A stretch of 52,528 bases of DNA from Clostridiaceae bacterium (lineage in GTDB: Bacteria; Bacillota; Clostridia; DSM-8532): assembly GCA_012719545.1 (NCBI GenBank), contig JAAYAD010000015.1, forward strand, positions 1-52,528. The letters are read 5' to 3'. The notes beneath the pieces were generated by a model. That model did not search any database, was not told where the DNA came from, and saw only the letters and a program-made list of their open reading frames with translations. The translations under genes and the position numbers were made by a program. Shown here piece after piece: positions 17,351-25,548 of the stretch; position 1 is the first letter of the stretch; every line of letters starts with the position of its first letter.

Positions 17351-19762
17351 ATGACAAAGAGGGAATTTAAGAAACTGTTCAATAACAGAATTGTACTGTT
17401 GGACGGCGGCATGGGCACACTTCTTCAGAAGATGGGAATGCCGGCCGGAGTCTGCCCTGAAAAATGGGCTTGTGAAAATACGGATCTGATTCAATCCCTT
17501 CAGAAAAAATACGTTGAAGCCGGAGCCAATATTATTTATTCCTTTACCTTTGGCGCAAATCCCATAAAGCTTTCAGAATATGGACTGGCAGAAGAAACTT
17601 ATTCAATTAATAAAACCCTTGCTATGGCAGCAAGAAAGGCTGCCGGGGAGAAGGGTCTTGTGGCAGGGGATATTTCATCCTGCGGAAGTCTTCTTGCCCC
17701 TTACGGAAATATAGAGTTTGAAGAAGCGGTCAATAGCTTTAAAGAGCAGATAAAGGGCCTGCTTGACGGCGGAGTGGACCTGTTTGTCATTGAAACCATG
17801 ATGGACCTTCAGGAAGCCAGAGCCGCCATTATTGCCATAAAAGAACTATGCGATCTTCCTGTCATTGCAACCATGACTTATGAACCCAATATGCGGACAT
17901 TAATGGGTTCTGACCCTGTAAGCGCCCTTGTAACCTTGCAGTCTTTGGGGGCTGACGCTGTTGGCTGCAACTGTTCCTCGGGACCTGTTGAAATGGTGGA
18001 AATCATCTCAAAAATGAAACCCTATGCCAAGGTTCCGCTGGTTGCCAAGCCCAATGCCGGCAAACCCCGTTTTAAAAAAGGCAAAACAGTTTTTGATATG
18101 GATGCCGAAAGCTTTGCCTCCTATGCCGAAGCTCTTGTTGAAGCGGGAGCCAATGCACTTGGTGGCTGCTGCGGCACAACACCTGAATACATTGAAAAAC
18201 TGGCCGAGGCAACCAAAAACCTTTATCCTGTAGAGGTGGAAAGAAAGCCATACAGCCTTGCCTGCTCGAACCGTCAGACTGTAGAAATACATCCGTCTCT
18301 GCCCTTTGCCGTGATAGGTGAAAGGCTTAATCCGACAGGCAAAAAAGCTCTTAAAGAAGCTCTTTTAAAAGGTGATATGGACTATGTCTCAGATATTGCC
18401 CGTGAGCAGGTGGAGGCAGGAGCCAAATTACTGGATATAAATGCAGGTGTGCCGGGCATAGACGAAAAAGATGTCCTAGTAAGTATGATTGATGCCGTGT
18501 GCAATGCGGTTTCTGCACCAATTTTAATAGATACCTCCAATGCCGAAGCTCTTGAGAAAGCTCTCAGAATCTATCCAGGAAGGGCAATTATAAATTCCAT
18601 ATCTGGGGAAAGGGATAAGCTTGAAAAATTCCTGCCCCTTGCAAAGAAGTATGGCGCCATGTTTGTCCTTCTTCCGGTAAATGATACTGGAGTTCCCGAG
18701 ACAGCGGAAGAGAGAATTGCAATTATTAAGGACGTATACCGCAAGGCAAGGAAAATGGGCTTTACAAAGGAAGACATACTGGTAGACGGTCTTGTTATGA
18801 CTGTTGCGTCAAATCCTGAGGCGGCTTTGGAAGCCTTAAAGGTTATCAACTGGTGCCATAAACGCTTTAAGACCAATACCACCATGGGTCTTTCAAATGT
18901 TTCATTTGGCCTTCCTGCAAGAGAGCATGTTAACTCCGCTTTTCTTGCCATGGCAGTGGCAAATGGCCTGTCCACAGCCATTATGAATCCCAACAGTAAA
19001 CAGATGATGGATTTGGTGAGAGCTTCCGATGTGCTCTCAGCAAGGGATAGGAGTGCAATTAACTACACAGAATTTTATTCTGGAGAGGTAGTCTCAAAAG
19101 AAAATGCGTCAAATGCCAAGGAAGGATTAAAATCCTTATATGATGCCATTATAAGTGGTGACAGGAACAATATAGAGGAGTTGGTGCGCCAGGAGCTTAT
19201 TTCAGGAAGGCTTGCCAAGGACCTTATAGACGGAGAGCTTATTCCGGCAATCCAAAAGGTTGGAGAGCTGTATGAAAAGGGCAAGTATTTCTTACCACAG
19301 CTCATCCGGGGAGCCGAAGCCATGGAAAAGGCAATGGCAATACTTACTCCTGAGCTTATAAAGGATGGCGGAGAAAGCACCGAAAGCAAGGGCACAGTAG
19401 TTATTGCCACCGTAAAAGGTGATGTTCATGATATAGGAAAGAATATAGTGGCAATGCTATTAAAGAATTATGGCTTTAATGTCATTGACCTTGGCAAGGA
19501 CGTGGAAGGAAGCCGGATTATTGAAGCTGCGAAAGAGCATAAAGCCGATATTATAGCCCTGTCCGCCCTTATGACAACCACCATGGGTGAAATGCCTAAG
19601 GTAATGGAGCTTGTCAGAAAGGAAGGCCTTAATTGTTCCATGATGGTTGGCGGAGCTGTTCTTGATAAAAACTATGCAGAAAGTTTTGGCGCACATTATT
19701 CTAATGATGCTTACTCTGCTGTAAAGCTTGCTGAAAAACTAATGAACGATAATTTACATTGA
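17351..19762 (+). CDS. metH: Cobalamin-dependent methionine synthase, lacking reactivation domain
   Basis: An 803-aa protein with an N-terminal homocysteine methyltransferase barrel (DGGMGTLLQKMG; zinc cysteines in GCNCSSG and GGCCGTTP), a pterin-binding barrel for methyltetrahydrofolate (AVIGERLNPTGKKALKEAL, LDINAGVPGIDE, TTMGLSNVSFGLP), a helical cap (ELYEKGKYFLPQLIRGAEAM) and a B12 domain with DVHDIGKN, whose His693 is the lower cobalt ligand. It ends after the B12 domain, so the reactivation domain of about 1,200-aa MetH proteins is absent and supplied by the preceding gene. It makes methionine in the cytosol. The start follows GGAGGG. Confidence 0.93.
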   Translation: MTKREFKKLFNNRIVLLDGGMGTLLQKMGMPAGVCPEKWACENTDLIQSLQKKYVEAGANIIYSFTFGANPIKLSEYGLAEETYSINKTLAMAARKAAGEKGLVAGDISSCGSLLAPYGNIEFEEAVNSFKEQIKGLLDGGVDLFVIETMMDLQEARAAIIAIKELCDLPVIATMTYEPNMRTLMGSDPVSALVTLQSLGADAVGCNCSSGPVEMVEIISKMKPYAKVPLVAKPNAGKPRFKKGKTVFDMDAESFASYAEALVEAGANALGGCCGTTPEYIEKLAEATKNLYPVEVERKPYSLACSNRQTVEIHPSLPFAVIGERLNPTGKKALKEALLKGDMDYVSDIAREQVEAGAKLLDINAGVPGIDEKDVLVSMIDAVCNAVSAPILIDTSNAEALEKALRIYPGRAIINSISGERDKLEKFLPLAKKYGAMFVLLPVNDTGVPETAEERIAIIKDVYRKARKMGFTKEDILVDGLVMTVASNPEAALEALKVINWCHKRFKTNTTMGLSNVSFGLPAREHVNSAFLAMAVANGLSTAIMNPNSKQMMDLVRASDVLSARDRSAINYTEFYSGEVVSKENASNAKEGLKSLYDAIISGDRNNIEELVRQELISGRLAKDLIDGELIPAIQKVGELYEKGKYFLPQLIRGAEAMEKAMAILTPELIKDGGESTESKGTVVIATVKGDVHDIGKNIVAMLLKNYGFNVIDLGKDVEGSRIIEAAKEHKADIIALSALMTTTMGEMPKVMELVRKEGLNCSMMVGGAVLDKNYAESFGAHYSNDAYSAVKLAEKLMNDNLH

Positions 19763-19773
19763 CGGAGGTTCAC

Positions 19774-20217
19774 ATGGAAGGGTTTTTACGACTAGGTTTC
19801 TTTTCTATGGCTGAAAAGGTAACACAAGCCTTGGGCAATTCACTGCCATACATTCTGACCTGTTCAGTAATTGCTGGGATATGGATATATTTTCTTTTCC
19901 TTGTTCCCAGAAAGGAAAAACGGTACGACAGCTTTTCCGATTACTTAAATGATATCCTGAATTTCAGGATTATGCTTACAAGCGGCCTTGCAAAAATACT
20001 TTACATTGCCCTGACAATCACCGTGTTTATTATTGGAATTATAGCAATGATTGCGGCAAATTTCCTCATAGGGCTACTTGGTACTATCATACTGGAAATT
20101 GTCCTAAGGGTAATGTTTGAGCTTGTAATGGTATTCTTCTCAATGCAGGAGAATCTGTTACTTCTTCGTGAACGTCAGGAAATGAATTATATATATGAGG
20201 AAAATGAGGAAGAATAA
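19774..20217 (+). CDS. DUF4282-like small membrane protein
   Basis: A 147-aa protein. An N-terminal hydrophobic segment is followed by the DUF4282 pattern: an amphipathic FRIMLTSGLAKILY, a membrane helix, a second helix (LIGLLGTIILEIVLRVMFEL) and a short acidic tail. The function of the family is unknown. ATG 19774 is chosen for GGAGG 5 nt upstream. It begins 11 bp after metH and may be co-transcribed with it and with the glycosyltransferase that follows. Confidence 0.6.
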   Translation: MEGFLRLGFFSMAEKVTQALGNSLPYILTCSVIAGIWIYFLFLVPRKEKRYDSFSDYLNDILNFRIMLTSGLAKILYIALTITVFIIGIIAMIAANFLIGLLGTIILEIVLRVMFELVMVFFSMQENLLLLRERQEMNYIYEENEEE

Positions 20218-20251
20218 GCAATGATATCTGACAGAAAGGATTTTCTTCCTT

Positions 20252-21697
20252 ATGTTCAAAGATACTCATTGCAAGTTGGTACTTGGCTTTTATATCTTTG
20301 CATTCGCCATAATTGCCGTAATTACGGGGGTCAACGTTCCATTTGCAATATTCCTTGCTTATTCGATAATATGCTGCTTGCTTTCTTTCAAGCTGAACAT
20401 TAAAAGCGGCAGCTTCTGTTTATTAGTCTTTTCCTTTGCACTTTTATTGAGAGTAGCTTGCATTTTGTGCATAAACACTCCACCGGAATCTGATTTCAGG
20501 GTTCTTTTCAATGCGGCTCGTACTTATTCGGCTGGAGATTACACCTTTAGTAATGATAATTATTTTTATGAGTGGGCCTATCAAACCGGATTTGTCATCT
20601 ATCAGGGGATTGTTATAAAAATTTTGGGAGCCGAGAAGGCATTATTGGCATTAAAGCTTTTAAATGCCGTTTACAGTTCAATGTCATGCATTCTTATATA
20701 CTGTCTTGCAAAAAACTATGTAAGCGAAAAAACAGCCAGATTCAGCTCTCTAATATGCGCAGGCCTCATTTTTCCACTTATTTTTTCTACAGTCCTTTCA
20801 AATCAGCATCTGTCAACATTTCTTGCCCTTTTGGGACTCTTTATTATTACCGATAAAAATTCTAAACTGCATGGCATGTTACGCCATGTTATTGCCGGCT
20901 TTTTCCTTGCCTTAAGCAATATCATAAGGCCCGAAGGAGTATTGTTTTTAGGATCCTTGCTTGTGGCATATCTCATTCGCTTTATTAAGCCTGTAAATGA
21001 AAAGCGCCGGAAAATAGCCATGAGTTATATTGTCCTCCTTGTAATTTATTTTGGGACAAATTTTCTTGCGGATAAGGCGGTTATAGAGAGCGGGGTGAAT
21101 TCTGCAGGGCTTAGAAATAATAATGTGCTGTGGAAGTTTGTTGAGGGCTTGAACTATGAAAGTAAAGGCACCTACTCGCAAAAGGACGCTGAACTTGTAT
21201 TTCAACAGGATTTAAGCAGGGAAGAGCGAAAAGAACTTGAGCTTTCTTTAATTAAGGAACGCCTTAAAATGGGGCCAAAGAAATGGGTTCAGCTTATGAT
21301 TAATAAGCAGTTCTGCCTTTGGGGAGATACACCGCTATTCTGGACATACAGGTATCTTGAAAAGTCAAAGGATTCTGTCATGCTTTTTGGCAGAGATGTT
21401 GCATTTTCAAAAGTAACCGATTTATTGGACGATTATCATTCTATGCAGATGTTTATTCTTATTGCCTTAAGCCTTATTGGAGCCTATGTAGGCTTTAGGG
21501 ACAAAGTGAATGTGGATTTGCTGGTCTATTATCTTATATTGCTTTTTACGGCAGGAGTTTATATAATTGTTGAGGTTCAGGCACGCTATGTTTACCCTGC
21601 CGAGTATATCCTTATAGTGCCTGCTGCAATAGGAATTGAGAGAATATATAACTTGCTCCTTAAAATAAAGCAGATAAAAGATATGAAAGAAAATTAA
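20252..21697 (+). CDS. Polytopic GT-C-fold glycosyltransferase (family 39 / ArnT-like)
   Basis: A 481-aa protein with about ten membrane helices. The first outward loop has the acidic motif PPESDFRVLFNAARTY, matching the DxD/ExD loop of GT-C enzymes, which use polyprenyl-phosphate sugars on the outer face. A long soluble segment (about 285-345) precedes the last helices. Acceptor and sugar are not predictable; protein O-glycosylation or cell-wall glycan decoration are the usual roles. It starts 34 bp after the DUF4282 gene. Confidence 0.7.
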   Translation: MFKDTHCKLVLGFYIFAFAIIAVITGVNVPFAIFLAYSIICCLLSFKLNIKSGSFCLLVFSFALLLRVACILCINTPPESDFRVLFNAARTYSAGDYTFSNDNYFYEWAYQTGFVIYQGIVIKILGAEKALLALKLLNAVYSSMSCILIYCLAKNYVSEKTARFSSLICAGLIFPLIFSTVLSNQHLSTFLALLGLFIITDKNSKLHGMLRHVIAGFFLALSNIIRPEGVLFLGSLLVAYLIRFIKPVNEKRRKIAMSYIVLLVIYFGTNFLADKAVIESGVNSAGLRNNNVLWKFVEGLNYESKGTYSQKDAELVFQQDLSREERKELELSLIKERLKMGPKKWVQLMINKQFCLWGDTPLFWTYRYLEKSKDSVMLFGRDVAFSKVTDLLDDYHSMQMFILIALSLIGAYVGFRDKVNVDLLVYYLILLFTAGVYIIVEVQARYVYPAEYILIVPAAIGIERIYNLLLKIKQIKDMKEN

Positions 21698-21706
21698 TTC
21701 CAACAC

Positions 21707-21735
21707 TGGACAAACGCAAAAGCTTGTGTTAAAAT
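21707..21735 (+). promoter_or_regulatory. Promoter of the tRNA-Gly/tRNA-Thr pair
   Basis: TGGACA (21707-21712), 17-nt spacer, TAAAAT (21730-21735), 25 nt before tRNA-Gly. Confidence 0.55.
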
Positions 21736-21760
21736 AAATCTCGCTGCATGACAAGTGCAT

Positions 21761-21834
21761 GCGGGTGTAGTTCAATGGTAGAACATCAGCTTCCCAAGCT
21801 GATTGCGAGGGTTCGATTCCCTTCACCCGCTCCA
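21761..21834 (+). tRNA. tRNA-Gly (anticodon CCC)
   Basis: The acceptor GCGGGTG pairs with CACCCGC, with discriminator T and encoded CCA. The anticodon stem CAGC/GCTG encloses TTCCCAA, giving CCC. The T loop is TTCGATT. The next tRNA is 14 bp away. Confidence 0.95.
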
Positions 21835-21848
21835 GGGGAAGTAGATAT

Positions 21849-21924
21849 GCCCTCATAGCTCAGTCGGCAGAGCGCATCCATGGTAAGGATGAGGTCACCA
21901 GTTCGATTCTGGTTGAGGGCTCCA
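21849..21924 (+). tRNA. tRNA-Thr (anticodon GGT)
   Basis: The acceptor GCCCTCA pairs with TGAGGGC, followed by T and CCA. The anticodon stem CATCC/GGATG encloses ATGGTAA, giving GGT. The T loop is TTCGATT. It is transcribed with tRNA-Gly; a terminator follows. Confidence 0.95.
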
Positions 21925-21933
21925 ATAAGTAAA

Positions 21934-21975
21934 AGCTTTCGGGATTTTTTATTCCGGAAGTTTTTTGCTTTTACT
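21934..21975 (+). terminator. Terminator after the tRNA pair
   Basis: A stem CTTTCGGGAT / ATTCCGGAAG (G-T pairs included) with a T-rich loop is followed by TTTTTTGCTTTT. Confidence 0.7.
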
Positions 21976-22027
21976 GAAATGAAAATAACTTCCCAGCTTG
22001 CCACCCGATGATTTTGCGGGGAAAATG

Positions 22028-22444
22028 TTAATTAAGAAGTATAAATGGTATAGGACCGCTAAAGTTAGGTATGAAGTCCAGCCCGCTCTTTTCTTCTATA
22101 GCAATTGAATAAATGTAAGAATCAGCATCTTTGTCTGAATAAGGCTGAGTTTTGCCTGACGGGTCAGAAGTCAAATCCTTTTGTTGATAACGGAGGAATT
22201 CATCATATTCCTGACGAAGCAACGCTTCAAATTCATCAGGAGTTTTGTGTTTGATATTATTATAAACCTTCTCCCGGTTTTCATATGGAATATGGAAAGT
22301 TGCTCCCAGTTCAGCATTAAGTTTATCGATAACAGCTTGATAGGGTGCAAGTAATTCATCTATGCTTTTTACTGTTTGTGTAGAAGCAGAGGCGCATAGT
22401 CCAAGCATCAAAGCAATAATTAAAATCATGATTGCTCTTTTCAC
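22028..22444 (-). CDS. Hypothetical secreted protein, 138 aa
   Basis: The N-terminus is a clear signal peptide (MKRAIMILIIALMLGLCASA). The mature part is about 118 aa, soluble, and rich in charged and tyrosine residues (YENREKVYNNIKHKTPDEFEALLRQEYDEF); no family is recognised. It is alone on the minus strand with GGGAGG upstream of its ATG. It opens an accessory-looking stretch of small unknown genes. Confidence 0.6.
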   Translation of the reverse strand: MKRAIMILIIALMLGLCASASTQTVKSIDELLAPYQAVIDKLNAELGATFHIPYENREKVYNNIKHKTPDEFEALLRQEYDEFLRYQQKDLTSDPSGKTQPYSDKDADSYIYSIAIEEKSGLDFIPNFSGPIPFILLN

Positions 22445-22769
22445 AAACTTTACCTCCCTTCGAAATATTGCATACTGGTATCAGCATGCTCCAGTAAACT
22501 ATAACTGGAAATATACCTTTAGATTCTATTTACATTATATATTATATGATTATTACCGTATAAAGTAAAAAATTAAAGTATTAGTATGATGTTCAACTTT
22601 CGCAGAAAAACAATCGATAGCTTTTTCATTAATCGGACAAAGACAAAGTGCCGAACAATGTATCTCTACTAGTCAGAAAACATTTCAATAATTCCCAAAA
22701 ACTGAATTATAATAAATATAAAATTGACTTATTTTTTCTAAATTAAAACAGAGGACAAAAATAATAAGT
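22445..22769. other. A+T-rich intergenic region
   Basis: No coding signal, tRNA or clear terminator is seen. It presumably holds the promoter of the minus-strand secreted protein; the right end runs into a decayed gene. Confidence 0.3.
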
Positions 22770-23336
22770 TTCCAAGTAGCTGACAGTATGTTTTTTATCT
22801 TTCCTAAAGATTTTGCCAGTGTATATCTTGTCATTAGACGATTATGTATAATGCAATTTATGCTTGCTTTAAGGTATCTATATTAGGGGAGCCGTTGATT
22901 CTGGAGCAATGTATATAGATGAGAAGAACAATATTTTTTTGGAGAAGCATGGAATAAAGCTGTTATTGCTGAATCTAACGCTGTATATCCACGTATCATT
23001 TTAGAAAATAGATTAGTTAAATTAATTGAAGAAAAGTTTAAACAGATAAATGAAGGTATTTTGGAATTTTATTTAGACAACGACGGCTCATATGTTTTAT
23101 CCTCATTTGGAATATTCCCTGCGCTAGAACTTAATAATTCAAAAAGTGTCATGGATAACTATAAGATAATTTTTGACAAGTTATACGCTAATATTAATCT
23201 TAATTCTAACAATAGATCAATATTACTAAAATATCTATGGATAGCAAGACAAATTGAACGATTAAATTATAATGAAATCAGAGAGGAAGCTGGTAAAATT
23301 GTAGACAGAATTATGCAAATCCTAGCGAGCATGTAG
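22770..23336 (+). pseudogene. Decayed gene of a nucleotide-cyclase-like protein family
   Basis: Three reading frames carry consecutive pieces of one protein. Frame one has VADSMFFIFPKDFASVY up to about 22880; frame two has IYIRGAVDSGAMYIDEKNNI (about 22878-22937); frame three has FFGEAWNKAVIAESNAVYPR and runs to the stop at 23336. So there are at least two frameshifts, and the usual N-terminus is missing. The RGAV...FGEAW.KA...E..AVYPRIIL pattern is that of a bacterial family whose intact members start with FLDILGF and resemble class III cyclase folds (recalled from family pattern; not verified). The open 91-aa C-terminal part from 23061 should not be called as a separate gene. Confidence 0.6.
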
Positions 23337-23374
23337 ATTACATACTTGGGTTTAAGGGATTGACTTTATTGATT

Positions 23375-23842
23375 ATGAAGGTTTTGGGGAAAATGAGAAA
23401 ACAGAAACGGATTATTGTAATTTCCACAATATTAGCGATTTTTGTGTCGATATGGATGATGTTTGGCCTTGAAATGCTTGGCGCATTTATTTTGCAAAGC
23501 GAAAAGATTGGCCTTTACGAATTATCTGTAATGTTTAATTGCAGATACAAACCTGAAAAAGAGCTTACCATGGATATAGGAGAGGAAAAATATATTATTC
23601 CATTGCCTCCCAACTCTGCAAAATTTGAAAATGACGTATATCCTGTTAATGATGGGAGTCATCAATATATCTCTTGTGTTAGAAATTTAGAAGATTATTT
23701 TAAAGAACTTTCTAAGAATGGTTGGGTTGTTGAAGAACGAATGGGTGCTAGTTATATTATCAAAAATGTCAATACCGGAGATCAATTCATTATAACTGTT
23801 AATAAATTTACTCGGTATTACTATAGATTTAAATTCTCATAA
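23375..23842 (+). CDS. Hypothetical membrane-anchored protein
   Basis: About 155 aa. A basic N-terminus and one membrane helix (IIVISTILAIFVSIWMMFGL) are followed by an outward domain of about 110 aa with a tyrosine-rich end (TRYYYRFKFS). No family is recognised. The start is uncertain: ATG 23375 and ATG 23393 are in frame, and a TTG at 23369 is better spaced from AAGGGA. About 150 bp after it, a short open stretch ending at 23980 (ISGLSDNGEQFIFEKSYW...) without a start may be a gene fragment. Confidence 0.5.
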   Translation: MKVLGKMRKQKRIIVISTILAIFVSIWMMFGLEMLGAFILQSEKIGLYELSVMFNCRYKPEKELTMDIGEEKYIIPLPPNSAKFENDVYPVNDGSHQYISCVRNLEDYFKELSKNGWVVEERMGASYIIKNVNTGDQFIITVNKFTRYYYRFKFS

Positions 23843-23998
23843 AAAGATTAAAGTTAAAAGCTAGATTAAAGGGACATCAGTGGTTTATCAGATAATGGTG
23901 AACAGTTTATTTTTGAAAAATCTTATTGGACCTTTAAGTCGAATTTATTATTACAGACTGAGTATTTGCCAGATTATTGAATGCGGAGGTTAATGAGA

Positions 23999-24331
23999 AT
24001 GAGAAAAAAAGTTTTTGTTATTTTACTTCAGCTAATTATAATCTTGAGCGGATGCAGTCTACAATCTGATAAGCCCGATTCTTCAAAGTTTAATATAGTA
24101 GTACCATATGATAAATTTGAGAAGTACATTAGTGAATCCAGAAAACAAGATAATAACATAGATGAATTGTATATGGATATCATATTTTATCCCCTATACA
24201 ATGAATTTATTTCAGGTGGTCGATACTCTGAGATTGCTTATTGGTATATCCGCAGTACTATAACTCAAATAAGCGATATAGAAAATAAATTAAATTTGTT
24301 AAAGGAAGAAAATGTTGAATACAATAATTAA
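23999..24331 (+). CDS. Hypothetical small lipoprotein, 110 aa
   Basis: The N-terminus MRKKVFVILLQLIIILSGC has a classical lipobox (LSGC), so the protein should be lipid-anchored outside the cell. The mature part of about 90 aa is soluble with a terminal coiled-coil-like helix (ISDIENKLNLLKEENVEY). No family is recognised. ATG 23999 is chosen because GGAGG (23985-23989) is 9 nt upstream; the ATG at 23993 is too close. The GNAT gene starts 14 bp later, so the two may be co-expressed. Confidence 0.6.
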   Translation: MRKKVFVILLQLIIILSGCSLQSDKPDSSKFNIVVPYDKFEKYISESRKQDNNIDELYMDIIFYPLYNEFISGGRYSEIAYWYIRSTITQISDIENKLNLLKEENVEYNN

Positions 24332-24345
24332 GGAGATACTCAATT

Positions 24346-24873
24346 ATGATTGAAAGTAAAAGGCTGATTTTAAGAAAAATAATGCGTGATGATTTTGAAC
24401 TACTAGCTAAAATGTTAAAAGATATCGACGTGATGTATGCCTGGGAGCATGCATTTTCAGATGAAGAAATTAATAACTGGATAATTAATCAACTGAAAAG
24501 ATATCATGAAGATGGTATCGGGTATTTGCTGGCGATAGATAAAAATACAAATGAGACTGTGGGTCAAATAGGCTTGTTGCGCCAGCTAATAAATGGGGAA
24601 AAATGCTGGGGAATAGGTTATATCCTTTGCAAAGAACATTGGGGCAAAGGTTATGCTACAGAAGGAGCAAAGGCTTGCCTGGGCTATGCCTTTAATGTAT
24701 TAGATGCTGATAAAGTAATATGTGATATACGTCCTCAAAACATTGCATCTATTAATGTTGCCAAAAGGCTTGGCATGACTAAAACAGGAGAACATATAAA
24801 GCATTATAACGGGCAGGATATGCTGCATGAAATCTATGAAATTACTAAGACAGAATATCAAAGAATCCATTAA
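24346..24873 (+). CDS. GNAT N-acetyltransferase, RimJ/RimL type
   Basis: A 175-aa protein of the acetyl-CoA-dependent GNAT fold: N-terminal IESKRLILRKIMRDDFELL, central VGQIGLL, then the CoA-binding region GYILCKEHWGKGYATEGAKA and NIASINVAKRLGM. Members acetylate ribosomal protein N-termini or small molecules; the substrate here is unknown. ATG 24346 follows AAGGAG. A terminator follows the gene. Confidence 0.85.
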   Translation: MIESKRLILRKIMRDDFELLAKMLKDIDVMYAWEHAFSDEEINNWIINQLKRYHEDGIGYLLAIDKNTNETVGQIGLLRQLINGEKCWGIGYILCKEHWGKGYATEGAKACLGYAFNVLDADKVICDIRPQNIASINVAKRLGMTKTGEHIKHYNGQDMLHEIYEITKTEYQRIH

Positions 24874-24911
24874 TGGTATATAACATTGTAAACATCAACG
24901 CTGTAAACCCG

Positions 24912-24958
24912 AAAGAGGCGCTTTACTACATTAAAGCAGCCTCTTTTGTTTATTTTTA
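24912..24958 (+). terminator. Terminator after the GNAT gene
   Basis: Stem AAAGAGGC-GCTTTA paired with TAAAGC-(A)-GCCTCTTT (24912-24946), followed by a T-rich tract. Confidence 0.75.
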
Positions 24959-25102
24959 AAAGGGGTAAAGCGGTAAATCTTACCTGCACATTGTTTACAA
25001 ATCAGTCATTGTATCTCCATAACATCTCCACATTTTCTTATTAAAATAAAGTCATGTTAAAACGATAGTGGAGAAGTTCACTTTTTGCACGGGGTGATAA
25101 GC

Positions 25103-25216
25103 GTGGATTTTGTAAGAGACAACCTGCTGTATTTGGTTATTGCCGGAGCGGTTGTATTTTTGACGCTTAGAAACGGAAGCTGCTGTGGTGTACTTTCTCG
25201 TAAAAAGTACGACTAA
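25103..25216 (+). CDS. Small membrane protein with CC motif, 37 aa
   Basis: It starts GTG 25103 after GGGGTGAT. Acidic-basic DFVRDN leads into one hydrophobic helix (LLYLVIAGAVVFLTL), then RNGSCCGVLSRKKYD. A paired-cysteine tail just outside a membrane helix suggests metal binding, in line with the metal genes downstream. No family is recognised. Codon pattern and ribosome site support expression. Confidence 0.45.
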   Translation: MDFVRDNLLYLVIAGAVVFLTLRNGSCCGVLSRKKYD

Positions 25217-25274
25217 AACGGGCAGTAACATTCAGACTATTTGCCATAGGAAATATCAATAGGTTCTGGAAAGC

Positions 25275-25298
25275 ACAGGGCAGGTAAATATGCCCTGT
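25275..25298. other. Perfect hairpin in the metal-gene region
   Basis: ACAGGGCA (25275-25282) and TGCCCTGT (25291-25298) form an 8-bp stem with an 8-nt loop between two small genes. No T run follows, so it may be an operator or mRNA structure rather than a terminator. Confidence 0.35.
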
Positions 25299-25394
25299 AG
25301 CCTGTCAAGCCTATGATTTAGAATTAACTTCACAAACTTATATGAAAGTAATTTAAAGCTTTTTGAAAGACCTGGAAAGTTGGGGGCAAGGATA

Positions 25395-25520
25395 ATGTGG
25401 AAACGTATAAAAAAGGCTATAAATAATTTTTTAGAAAAGCTGGCTAAGGAAAACGAAAAATCCTTTGGAAAAGGTACTCTTGACTGCTGTCAGTTAAACC
25501 GGAACAACACTAAAAAGTAG
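25395..25520 (+). CDS. LDCC-motif putative metal-binding protein, 41 aa
   Basis: A basic amphipathic helix (MWKRIKKAINNFLEKLAKEN) is followed by SFGKGTLDCCQLNR. The LDCC(x)LN ending is a known signature of small putative metal-binding proteins in Clostridia. ATG 25395 follows GGGGGCAAGGA. It lies 28 bp before the HMA/SafE gene and is probably co-transcribed; the two Cys are the likely ligands. Confidence 0.65.
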   Translation: MWKRIKKAINNFLEKLAKENEKSFGKGTLDCCQLNRNNTKK

Positions 25521-25548
25521 GATTTAAGCGCCTTTTGGGAGGTTGAGC

